Assembly: GCA_014360745.1 (NCBI GenBank)
Contig: JACIWY010000057.1
Span: 1 to 13,256, forward strand
Source of the DNA: Chloroflexota bacterium
GTDB lineage: Bacteria; Chloroflexota; Anaerolineae; UBA1429
Direction of reading: 5' to 3'
DNA length: 13,256 bases
Both the position numbers and the translations under genes were made by a program. Positions 1 to 7,122 of the stretch are shown piece by piece; position 1 is the first letter of the stretch; each line of letters opens with the position of its first letter. A model generated the notes under the pieces. The model saw only the letters and a program-made list of their open reading frames with translations. It was not told where the DNA came from and ran no database searches.

Positions 1-1944
1 GTGGCTTTGAACTTGATGCCGACGGTGGCTACGGGGGCCTTTGCCGGCCTGGTGGTGGCCATCAACGGCATTTTTTACCAACCGTTTGGCCCGCTGGCCG
101 CGCTTTTGTGTAGCGCTTTGCTTTATCGCTTCCTAACGCCAGCCGATGGGCGTTTTGTCCTTATCGCGCTCGTTTGGGCGATGGCAGCCGCGCAGTTTAT
201 CCTTGCCCGGGGCTTTCATAAGGCGATTTTATGGGCCAGCAGCAGCCAGCAACGCGCGGCCTTGCTCGTCACCGAGGCTCGCGAGCGACGAGGCGAGCTG
301 CGGCGCACGCTCCATTCCCTCACCGAGGCCACCCAACGTCTGGAGCGCCTCAGTCACGAGTTGGCCATTGCCCGTAAACAAGCCGACGAAGCCCGACACA
401 TCAAGACCCAATTCGCCGCCAATATCAGCCACGAGCTGCGCACGCCGCTTAATCTGATTATCGGCTTCAGCGAGATGATGTATCGCACGCCCGAAGTGTA
501 CAAAGGGGTGCGCTGGGTGCCTGCATTGCGGGCCGACATCCGCGAGATCTATCGCAGCGCCCGCCATTTGATGGACATGGTCAACGATATTCTCGATCTT
601 TCTCGCGTCGAGGCCGACAAGCTCCCCTTGCGGTTAGAGATCACGCGCATCGAAGAGGTGGCTAACGAAGCCATAGAGACGGTGCGGGGTCTCCTTCGCG
701 GCAAAGAGGTGGTGTTGCGGCTGGACATGGCCGACGATCTCCCCTCGTTGCTCATCGATCGCGCCCGCGTTCGGCAGGTATTGATCAATTTGCTGAACAA
801 TGCCATCCGTTTTACCGACGAGGGCAGTATCACGGTGCGTGCTTATCGCCAAGCCGACGAAGTGGTCGTAGCCGTCACCGACACGGGGGTGGGCATTCCG
901 GAGGATCAACTCTCGGTGATCTTTGAGCAGTTTGGCCAGGCAACCGGCCCGGTCACCAGCGGGCGAGGAGGCATCGGGCTAGGGCTGGCGATCTGCCGCC
1001 AATTTGTGCGCCTGCACGGCGGGCGCATCGAAGCCGAAAGCCAAGTGGGGGTGGGCAGCACCTTTCGTTTCTATCTGCCCATCGGCGGTGTCGCCGCCGG
1101 GGCCGGACGGCTTTCTTATTATGCGCCCTCGGGCTGGTCGCCAAAGGTGCCCGAGAATCCGCTGGGCAAAACGGTTCTGGTCTTGGCGCAAGGGGGTGAA
1201 GATACGCCCATTGTGCGCAACATCCCGGGGTATCGCAGCATCTTGCTCGATAGCCTGGACGGCCTGGCCGATTTGGTGGAGGCGGAACATCCGGCGGGCC
1301 TAGTCGTGTTACAGTCGCCCTATGATGCGACACCTATCGATCTGCAGGCGCTCTGGCAGGCCGCGGGAAGAGACGATCTGCCCATCGTGCGCTGTGAGCT
1401 CCCTTTGCATACGTTACAGCCCGAGCAGTTGGGAGTGAGCGCATATCTGAGCAAACCGGTGCAGGCGGAACAGCTCGTCGCTGCTATTCGTCGCGCAAGG
1501 GAAGCGCCGAAGCGTTTCCTGGTTGTCGACGACGACGCCGGCTTTGTCTCGCTATTGAATCGTACCTTGATGATCTATTTTCCCGACGCCGATGTGGAGC
1601 GCGCTTACACCGGCGAGGAAGCGCTTCGGCTTTTAGAGGCGGAATCGTTCGACGTGGTGCTCCTCGACATTCTCCTGCCGCTCAAGAGCGGGCTCGACGT
1701 CGTTCATGAGATACGAGAAAAGAGGGAGCTAACAGGGACGATTTTTATCTTGATGACCGGATCGAGCTATCTAGAGGATTTGGCCGAGACCCGTCCCGCG
1801 AGGTTGGAAGTGATCCGCCAGCGTGGTGATGCCGAGTTGGGGCGTTACTTGGGCGCGGTGCTCGATGTGGCCCCGCCTAACTTTGCGAGCTCAATACCTG
1901 CTGCAACGCGGCGAGAACCTGTTGTTGAGACACCGGCTTCTTGA
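1..1944 (+). CDS. Membrane hybrid histidine kinase with pseudo-receiver and receiver domains (5' end probably cut)
   Basis: Sensor kinase of a two-component system. Residues about 8-71 form two or three hydrophobic membrane segments, then a charged helical linker (about 80-135). The HisKA dimerisation helix has the phospho-accepting His144 in SHELRTPLN. The HATPase domain is intact: N box NLLNNA (263-268), G1 box DTGVGIP (294-300), G2 box GIGLGL (324-329). Two receiver-like domains follow. The first (about 391-498) keeps the SKP lysine but has Gln/Ser near 438-439 where the phosphorylated Asp belongs. The second (about 504-615) has an acidic DDD cluster and Asp556 in VVLLDILLP, so it should accept phosphate. 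The frame is open from base 1 with GTG, so that codon may be an internal Val and more membrane segments may lie upstream. The last 22 codons overlap the convergent regulator gene. The ligand is unknown. Kinase assignment is firm; the start is not. Confidence 0.9.
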   Translation: MALNLMPTVATGAFAGLVVAINGIFYQPFGPLAALLCSALLYRFLTPADGRFVLIALVWAMAAAQFILARGFHKAILWASSSQQRAALLVTEARERRGELRRTLHSLTEATQRLERLSHELAIARKQADEARHIKTQFAANISHELRTPLNLIIGFSEMMYRTPEVYKGVRWVPALRADIREIYRSARHLMDMVNDILDLSRVEADKLPLRLEITRIEEVANEAIETVRGLLRGKEVVLRLDMADDLPSLLIDRARVRQVLINLLNNAIRFTDEGSITVRAYRQADEVVVAVTDTGVGIPEDQLSVIFEQFGQATGPVTSGRGGIGLGLAICRQFVRLHGGRIEAESQVGVGSTFRFYLPIGGVAAGAGRLSYYAPSGWSPKVPENPLGKTVLVLAQGGEDTPIVRNIPGYRSILLDSLDGLADLVEAEHPAGLVVLQSPYDATPIDLQALWQAAGRDDLPIVRCELPLHTLQPEQLGVSAYLSKPVQAEQLVAAIRRAREAPKRFLVVDDDAGFVSLLNRTLMIYFPDADVERAYTGEEALRLLEAESFDVVLLDILLPLKSGLDVVHEIREKRELTGTIFILMTGSSYLEDLAETRPARLEVIRQRGDAELGRYLGAVLDVAPPNFASSIPAATRREPVVETPAS

Positions 1945-3127
1945 GATAGTACTGGGCGCCCAAAGCATAGGCAAGCTCTCGCTCGTCGAGCACCGAGGCC
2001 ACGATGATGGGCACCGTGTTCAGCTCCGGGCGGGCGCGTAACATCTGCAAAAATTGCCAGCCATCTATGCCGCGCATCATAATGTCCAAGAGGATCGCCG
2101 CGACCGGTTCGTGCTCTAGGATCTCGATGGCGCCCTGGGCAGAGGTGGCGCCTCGAAAGCGATAGCCCTCGGGAACGAGATAACGTTCAAAGAGCTGCAA
2201 CAAACGGCGGTCATCGTCGATGGCGAGCACCACGCGCCCTTGGGCAAGGGGAATCGACAGGGTGACGGCGGCGATGCGCCCCTTTTCGCGCACGAGCTCT
2301 ATGGTGCCTCGCTGCGCTTCGAGCAACTCGGCGGCCAGTTGCAGTCGGGCCTCGGCTTCGCGCTCGGCCGAAGGGTTGGCTCGGGCGGGCAAGCCGATCA
2401 TCTCCACGCGAATGACGATCTGTTCCGCATCGCCCTGCCATGACGTCTCGATCCGCTCTGGGCGAAGCCCGATGAAGGTGCTGTAACAGCCTAGCAACGC
2501 CTGCCGCAACAAGGTGGGGTCTGCACGGACGCCTTCTATTTGTGCGCCGGGCAGTACGCCAAGGTGTACCCCTTGTTCTCCGGCCAAAATACGCACCGAG
2601 TCCAAAACCTGTTCTATCAAAGCCCCCAGATCGAGCCACTGCAATTGCAGGCCCAAGCGGGATATTTCGGCTTGTAGCCCGCCGCTCTCGGCCCGGGGGC
2701 CGCTGTGTGGCGTGCTGTGCGCCTGGCTCAATCGCCACAGGATGCTGGCCACGGCCAACACCGCTTTGCGATGCTCGCGTTGAAATTGGCGCAGGCTGAT
2801 GTGCAGGTCGTTGCGAACATCGTCGATCTCGGCTCCATCCACGTAACGCTGTACCAAGATGCCATAGGGCCGCCAGGCCCGGTCGCTGCGCGTGACACCG
2901 TCGCCCGGGTAAAGTTGCTCGATCGTGTCCAAGAGCAGGTTGCGCAGCGCCCGAGAAACACTGGCACTGTCGTTGACGGGCTCCACAAGGCGAGTGAGGG
3001 GGTGCCGCTCCAGGTAGGCATAATCGTAGAGGTGTGCCAGGGCATCGCGCACCAGGCTCACGAACTCGTCCGGAACGACCTCTTGCCCCTCTTCCAGGTT
3101 TTCGGCATCAGCATCAAAAGGCATCAT
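1877..3127 (-). CDS. Response regulator: N-terminal HTH, degenerate GHKL domain, C-terminal receiver
   Basis: Probable transcriptional response regulator of unusual architecture, 416 aa. Residues about 20-132 form an alpha-helical domain ending in a sigma-region-4-like helix-turn-helix (about 87-132, RYVDGAEIDDV then LRQFQREHRKAV), of a kind I associate with Chloroflexota regulators. Residues about 155-295 follow the path of a histidine-kinase ATPase domain (DPTLLRQALL, then LAAELLEAQRGTIEL and a final LSIPLA), but the N-box asparagines and the DxGxG loop are missing, so ATP binding is unlikely. There is no HisKA histidine. The C-terminal receiver is intact: acidic cluster D304-D306, phospho-acceptor D348 in LLDIMM, and YLKKPV. 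ATG at 3125-3127 is followed by a second ATG; neither has a clear Shine-Dalgarno. It diverges from the catabolic cluster, which makes it a candidate regulator of it, and converges on the kinase. Domain calls are by eye. Confidence 0.85.
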   Translation of the reverse strand: MMPFDADAENLEEGQEVVPDEFVSLVRDALAHLYDYAYLERHPLTRLVEPVNDSASVSRALRNLLLDTIEQLYPGDGVTRSDRAWRPYGILVQRYVDGAEIDDVRNDLHISLRQFQREHRKAVLAVASILWRLSQAHSTPHSGPRAESGGLQAEISRLGLQLQWLDLGALIEQVLDSVRILAGEQGVHLGVLPGAQIEGVRADPTLLRQALLGCYSTFIGLRPERIETSWQGDAEQIVIRVEMIGLPARANPSAEREAEARLQLAAELLEAQRGTIELVREKGRIAAVTLSIPLAQGRVVLAIDDDRRLLQLFERYLVPEGYRFRGATSAQGAIEILEHEPVAAILLDIMMRGIDGWQFLQMLRARPELNTVPIIVASVLDERELAYALGAQYYLKKPVSQQQVLAALQQVLSSQS

Positions 3128-3135
3128 GGCGAGAA

Positions 3136-3156
3136 AATGGCGCCATTGTGGCGCAA
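3136..3156. promoter_or_regulatory. Candidate operator: palindrome and helical-turn direct repeat
   Basis: AATGGCGCCATT at 3136-3147 is a perfect 12-bp palindrome. The half TGGCGC recurs at 3138-3143 and 3149-3154, an 11-bp period that puts both copies on one face of the helix. The second copy lies inside TTGTGGCGCAA (3146-3156), which is flanked by TTG/CAA. The site lies between the divergent promoters and the regulator start codon, a natural place for autoregulation. No binding protein is proven, and GGCGCC is common in this GC-rich window. Confidence 0.35.
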
Positions 3157-3162
3157 CACACC

Positions 3163-3191
3163 TTTCGCTTGTTCGTGCCCTCCATTATACT
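3163..3191 (+). promoter_or_regulatory. Possible promoter of the cupin/GH cluster
   Basis: TATACT at 3186-3191 matches five of six -10 consensus bases and lies about 50 nt upstream of the cupin start. The hexamer 17 bp upstream, TTTCGC, is a poor -35, so an activator may be needed. I see no better plus-strand promoter between the regulator and the cupin. It shares the ATTATACT core with the minus-strand promoter. Confidence 0.35.
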
Positions 3192-3213
3192 AAAAAGAGT
3201 CTCACTTACCCAA
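3184..3213 (-). promoter_or_regulatory. Likely promoter of the minus-strand regulator
   Basis: On the minus strand there is a perfect -10 TATAAT at 3189-3184. TTGGGT (3213-3208) sits 18 bp upstream as a partial -35, with three of six consensus bases. Transcription would start near 3177, giving a leader of about 50 nt before the ATG at 3127. The -10 overlaps a plus-strand -10-like TATACT, so divergent transcripts could compete here. Confidence 0.5.
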
Positions 3214-3242
3214 ACCCCGAAACTCTGAAGGCAGACAGCAGC

Positions 3243-3566
3243 ATGAGCGAGCACAGGTTGTTGATCCGAGGTTCGGAATTGCCAGAGGTGAACCGGCGCT
3301 ACGATTACGGGGTGGATAAGCTTCAGAAGCAGGTGGGCCATTTTGTGATCTGGCACACCACCCCCGACAACCCTTTCAAGCCGCACAAACACGCTCTAGA
3401 AGAGTTTTGGTTCATCCTTGAGGGGGAGGCGATCGTCACGCTTGAAGGGCAGGAGTATCGCGTGGGACCGCGAGACCTCATCGTATTGCCCGCCTGGGTG
3501 GAGCACGGCTTGCGCACCGAGAGCGAATGTTACTGGATTTGCATGGATACGGGCCGCAAGGGCTGA
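3243..3566 (+). CDS. Small single-domain cupin, possible sugar-processing enzyme
   Basis: 107-aa cupin with one beta-barrel. Motif 1 is complete: H48-x-H50-x3-E54-x6-G61 in PHKHALEEFWFILEG. Motif 2 follows as G75...P83-AWVE-H88. H48, H50, E54 and H88 should bind one divalent metal. I start it at ATG 3243; the frame is open back to 3126, but that longer form would overlap the divergent promoter region and has a non-cupin N-terminus. A weak GAAGG lies about 11 nt upstream. It is the first gene of the hydrolase cluster, 36 nt before the GH4 start. Small cupins next to uronide enzymes include KdgF, which linearises unsaturated uronates; KdgF as I recall it has Gln at the third ligand position, whereas this has Glu, so a KdgF role is only a suggestion. 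It could also be a sugar isomerase or a sensor. Confidence 0.85.
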   Translation: MSEHRLLIRGSELPEVNRRYDYGVDKLQKQVGHFVIWHTTPDNPFKPHKHALEEFWFILEGEAIVTLEGQEYRVGPRDLIVLPAWVEHGLRTESECYWICMDTGRKG

Positions 3567-3588
3567 GCGGCTCGCGAGCATTTTTAGC

Positions 3589-3593
3589 AGGAG
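3589..3593 (+). promoter_or_regulatory. RBS that decides the first GH4 start
   Basis: AGGAG lies 3 nt before ATG 3597 but 9 nt before ATG 3603. The second spacing is normal, and it gives MASPIKIALLGAGS, which aligns residue for residue with the start of the second GH4 (MGTPIKVTVIGAGS). ATG 3603 is therefore preferred. Confidence 0.65.
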
Positions 3594-3602
3594 CAGATGA
3601 AC

Positions 3603-5012
3603 ATGGCCTCGCCTATCAAGATTGCACTTCTCGGCGCCGGCAGCGCCACTTTTTCCTTGGGCATGATCAAAGACTTGTGCTTGACCGAAGGGCTGGCCGG
3701 CAGCCATGTGGCTTTTATGGATATCGATCAGGAGCGCCTGGCTATGGTAGAGAAGCTGGCCCGGCGCTATGCCGGTGAGTTGGGCGCGCCGCTTACCTTC
3801 GAAAGCACCACCGATCGCCGCGTCTCTCTGCGCGATGCCGATTTTGTCATCAACACCGCTTCCGTAGTCAGCCATCAGAGCAGCATAGCCCGGCGGCGTA
3901 TCGGCGAGAAACACGGCTATTATTACGGGCGCATCAGCGTGGGCGAGTACAACTGGCGCAATATGCGTTTCATGTTGGACGTAGCGCGCGACATGGAGGA
4001 GATCTGTCCCGACGCCTGGCTCATCCAGGCGGGCAATCCCGTCTTTGAAGGGTGCACTTTGCTTACCCGCGAGACGAGCCTCAAGGTGTGTGGCCTCTGT
4101 CATGGGCATTATGGCTATCGGCGTATTTGCAACACCATAGGCATCGATTGGCGTCGCGTGACGTGGCAAGCGCCCGGCTTGAACCACAACATTTGGTTGA
4201 CCCACTTCTACTATGAAGGCAAGGATGCCTATCCTTTGGTCGATGAATGGATCCGGAGCAAAGGTCCCGAATATTGGGATATGGAGGTGGAGGCCCTTCC
4301 CCTCCCGCCCGAGCGACAAGGGCAGTGGACGCCCGAGCTGGAGCGCGCCTGGGATATCGCCCTCTCGCGCGCGGCGGTGCATATGTATCGCATGTACGGC
4401 CTCTTGCCCATCGGCGATACGCCTCGTTCTGGAGGGTGGTGGTATCACACGGATATCGAGACCAAGCGCTATTGGTATGGCAAACCTTGGGGTGGGCAAG
4501 ATACGCATCTTTCTTGGCCGCTCTATGTGCAGAACCTGGAACGTAGGATCGCCGAGATGACCCGCCTGGCGAACGATCCCAAGGCCAGCCTCGTCGAGGC
4601 CCTGGGCAGCCAAAAGACCACCGAACAGCACGTGCCCATCATCGATGGGCTGGTGAATAACCATGAAGGGCAGTTTCAGGTGAATGTACCCAATCGGGGC
4701 GCCTTGGCGGGATTGCCCGACGATGTCGTCGTGGAGGTGCCGGCCATCGTCAACCAGATCGGCATTCAGCCCATTCGCGTGCACCCTCTGCCACCGAAGC
4801 TCATGTTAGAGCAAATCTATCCCAATTGGTTGAGCATGGAACGCCAATTGTTAGCCTTTAAAACGGGCGATAAATCCATCTTGCTGTGGAACGTGTTGGA
4901 CAATCACCTGACGCGCTCCTATGACCAGGCGCTGAGCGTGCTGGAGGATATCCTGGCCGCTGAAGGCAACGAGGACATGAACGCCTTTTTCCATTGGCCG
5001 GAGAACTGGTAA
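3603..5012 (+). CDS. GH4 glycosidase with CHGH motif, probable alpha-uronidase (copy 1)
   Basis: NAD+- and metal-dependent glycoside hydrolase of family GH4, cytoplasmic, 469 aa, a normal family length. The family acts by oxidising C3 of the sugar with bound NAD+, eliminating the aglycone and reducing again. Seen here: dinucleotide-binding GAGSATF (11-17), N145 in QAGNPV, the metal-binding motif C166-H167-G168-H169 and H195 in PGLNHNIW. CHGx-type motifs are associated with GH4 alpha-glucuronidases and alpha-galacturonidases, unlike CHSV of alpha-galactosidases, so a uronide substrate is favoured. A GDTPRSGGWWY segment in the second half is shared with the paralog at 9527-10930; overall the two look about 60% identical. 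It differs from copy 2 around residues 88-115, so specificity may differ. It follows the cupin closely and no terminator lies after it. Family certain; substrate inferred. Confidence 0.92.
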   Translation: MASPIKIALLGAGSATFSLGMIKDLCLTEGLAGSHVAFMDIDQERLAMVEKLARRYAGELGAPLTFESTTDRRVSLRDADFVINTASVVSHQSSIARRRIGEKHGYYYGRISVGEYNWRNMRFMLDVARDMEEICPDAWLIQAGNPVFEGCTLLTRETSLKVCGLCHGHYGYRRICNTIGIDWRRVTWQAPGLNHNIWLTHFYYEGKDAYPLVDEWIRSKGPEYWDMEVEALPLPPERQGQWTPELERAWDIALSRAAVHMYRMYGLLPIGDTPRSGGWWYHTDIETKRYWYGKPWGGQDTHLSWPLYVQNLERRIAEMTRLANDPKASLVEALGSQKTTEQHVPIIDGLVNNHEGQFQVNVPNRGALAGLPDDVVVEVPAIVNQIGIQPIRVHPLPPKLMLEQIYPNWLSMERQLLAFKTGDKSILLWNVLDNHLTRSYDQALSVLEDILAAEGNEDMNAFFHWPENW

Positions 5013-5106
5013 AAGCGGCGTGGGCACGCTGGGCCAAGCTTTATCCTTGTGTCTGGTATCGGCCGCTTGGGGGAGTGTTCGTTAGCGCGAATGTTGTTGA
5101 CAGGGC

Positions 5107-7122
5107 TTGAGCCGGGTGACGCCACCGAGAGTTGATCGTTTATGTGGGCGACGCGAGTTGCTCATCTTTTTGGGGGCTTGTGGGAGCGTGGCGCTGGCTA
5201 ACTCATGCATATTGAGGCCCTTTTCTCGGGCGAGGCCCGAGCCCATACCTGGGCCAAGCCTCATTGTCGGAGAGGGAAATATGCCACAAACATCGCTGGC
5301 CATCGAGAACGCATTGCTCGCCGTTGTCATGAACGAGGCGGACGGCGCGCTTGTGGTGCGCGACAAGCGCACCGGCACGCTTTGGAGGCAGCGCGCCATT
5401 CGTTCGGCGGGCATGGTAAAGCAGGCCGGGCGTGAGGGCAATCGCCTCCGCCTTCTTTGGCAACCCGTATCCCCCGCTTTGGCCGTCGAAATGACCGTCT
5501 GGCTGGACGACGACCGTCCGGAGCTGTTGGTCACCTTGGAGGCCGAGGGGCAGATGGAAGCACCTTTGGCCTTTCCCCATCCTTTTGTCAGCGAGGCTGG
5601 CACCTATCTGGTAGTGCCCATGAACGAGGGCATCTCTTATCCGGTCGAGGATGCCTCGATCGAGCCGATGCGCCTTATCGCCTACGGGGGACACGGCATT
5701 TGCATGGGCTTTTGGGGTGTCACCGATGGCGAGCAAGGCTATATGGCCATTATCGAGGACAGCGCGCCAGGCGGCGAGGGCTCTACCCGTGGCACGGATG
5801 ATGCGGCGATCCGCCTCGATCGCGCCGACGGGCTATTGTATATCTCCCCCGAATGGGATGCGCAAAAGGGGCGCTTCGGCTACCCCCGCGCCCTGCGTTA
5901 CGTCTTTTTCGACCGGGGTGGGCACGTGGCCATGTGCAAGCGCTACCGCCGCTATGTGCAGCAGCAAGGCCGCTTCAAGACCCTGGCGCAAAAGCGGGAG
6001 GAGAACCCGAATGTCGATCTGCTCATCGGGGCGGCCAATGTCTGGTGTTGGGAAGCGGAGCCTCTTTCCATCGTCCGGCAGATGCGGGCGTTGGGTATGG
6101 CGCATATCCTCTGGAGCGAGTGCCGCGAGGCGCGCGTCATCCAAGAGTTGAACGCGCTCGGCTTCCTGACCAGCACGTACGACATTTATCAGGATGTGAT
6201 GGACCCGGCGAGCTATGGGCGGATCCGTTTCATCCATCGACGCTGGCCCGAAGCTGCCTGGCCAGACGATCTGATGCTCGGCCCGGATGGAGATTGGATC
6301 AAAGGGTGGAAAATCGAGGGCAAAGAGGGGGGCTGGTTCCCCTGTGGGGTGGTTTGCGATCGTCAGGCGCCCCTATATGCCCGTCGGCGCATCGCCGAAG
6401 AACTGGAGACGCTGCCGTATACCTGCCGCTTTGTCGACACGACGACGGCCACGCCCTGGCGGGAATGTTATCATCCCGCTCATCCGCTTACCCGCAGCGA
6501 AAGCCGGGCCTACAAAATGGAGCTCTTGCGTCTGGTCGCGGAGGATTTTCATTTGGTGACGGGCACAGAGACGGGGCACGATGCGGCGGTGCCCTATGTA
6601 CATTACTTTGAAGGGATGCTCAGCCTGGGGCCCTATCGCGTGCCGGACGCGGGCCGCCACATGCAGCAAATCTGGACCGAGGTGCCCGAAAGGGTGGCCA
6701 AGTTCCAGCTCGGTGAGAAATATCGGCTGCCCCTGTGGGAGCTTGTCTATCACGACTGCGTGGTCGCCCATTGGTATTGGGGAGATTACAACAACAAGCT
6801 GCCTGCCCTGTGGGACAAGCGAGACCTGTTCAATGCCCTCTATGGCACCGCGCCCATGTATATGTTCAACCGCGAGCTATGGATGCAGGAGCAGGCCCGT
6901 TTTGTGCGCTCCTACAAGGATACCTGCCCGCTGGCCCGCTCCGTGGGCTATGCGGAGATGCTCGACCACCGCTTTCTGACCGAAGATCGCTCTGTGCAGC
7001 AGACGACGTTCGCCAACGGGGTTAGCGTGACGGCCAATTTCGGCGCTGCGCCTTTTGCAACGGCCGATGGCAACGTCATAGGGCCGATGAGCTACAGGGT
7101 AGCGGGATTGAAAGAAGGGTAG
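5107..7122 (+). CDS. GH101/GH129-like glycoside hydrolase, possible Tat lipoprotein
   Basis: Probable glycoside hydrolase related to GH101/GH129, the alpha-N-acetylgalactosaminidase group. By eye, residues about 60-270 form an N-terminal beta-sandwich (SLAIENALLAVV, DKRTGTLWRQ). Residues about 300-620 form a TIM-like barrel with conserved VDTTTATPWRECYHP and VTGTETGHDAAVPYVHYFEG. D444 and E488 are the likeliest nucleophile and acid/base. The start is uncertain. From TTG 5107 the protein begins with a twin-arginine-like signal: R15-R16, a hydrophobic stretch at 18-31 and Cys34 in LANSC, then a Pro-rich linker; GTG 5116 keeps the same signal and has AGGG 10 nt upstream. ATG 5281 (M59) has a much better RBS and gives a 613-aa cytoplasmic form that starts at the conserved domain. 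The coordinates give the longest form. It sits between two GH4 genes in one apparent operon. A GalNAc substrate is not implied; family assignment is from memory. Confidence 0.75.
   Translation: MSRVTPPRVDRLCGRRELLIFLGACGSVALANSCILRPFSRARPEPIPGPSLIVGEGNMPQTSLAIENALLAVVMNEADGALVVRDKRTGTLWRQRAIRSAGMVKQAGREGNRLRLLWQPVSPALAVEMTVWLDDDRPELLVTLEAEGQMEAPLAFPHPFVSEAGTYLVVPMNEGISYPVEDASIEPMRLIAYGGHGICMGFWGVTDGEQGYMAIIEDSAPGGEGSTRGTDDAAIRLDRADGLLYISPEWDAQKGRFGYPRALRYVFFDRGGHVAMCKRYRRYVQQQGRFKTLAQKREENPNVDLLIGAANVWCWEAEPLSIVRQMRALGMAHILWSECREARVIQELNALGFLTSTYDIYQDVMDPASYGRIRFIHRRWPEAAWPDDLMLGPDGDWIKGWKIEGKEGGWFPCGVVCDRQAPLYARRRIAEELETLPYTCRFVDTTTATPWRECYHPAHPLTRSESRAYKMELLRLVAEDFHLVTGTETGHDAAVPYVHYFEGMLSLGPYRVPDAGRHMQQIWTEVPERVAKFQLGEKYRLPLWELVYHDCVVAHWYWGDYNNKLPALWDKRDLFNALYGTAPMYMFNRELWMQEQARFVRSYKDTCPLARSVGYAEMLDHRFLTEDRSVQQTTFANGVSVTANFGAAPFATADGNVIGPMSYRVAGLKEG
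5269..5276 (+). promoter_or_regulatory. Internal RBS supporting a shorter GH101/GH129-like form
   Basis: GGAGAGGG ends 4 nt before ATG 5281, and its GGAG core ends 8 nt before that ATG. It is stronger than anything upstream of TTG 5107 or GTG 5116. Either it is the true start and the upstream hydrophobic stretch is not translated, or two forms are made: an exported lipoprotein and a cytoplasmic enzyme. Confidence 0.45.

Noticed and set aside
3567..3590. GCTCGCGAGC followed by TTTTT as a terminator between cupin and first GH4.
   Set aside because: The palindrome can form only about three pairs around a four-base loop. At most a weak pause site; the genes are only 36 nt apart.
3396..4784. Long antisense reading frame of 462 codons opposite the first GH4, and a similar one at 9134-10102 opposite the second.
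   Set aside because: Both are mirror images of GH4 coding sequence in GC-rich DNA. They have no recognisable domains or RBS, and they resemble each other only because the sense genes are paralogs.
5013..5040. Hairpin around GCGT-GGGC-ACGC after the first GH4 as a terminator.
   Set aside because: The stem is about six pairs with one G-U, and no T-tract follows.
5097..5125. A perfect TTGACA (5097-5102) before the GH101/GH129-like gene as a promoter.
   Set aside because: The sequence 15-19 bp downstream is GC-rich (around GACGCCACC) with no -10-like hexamer.
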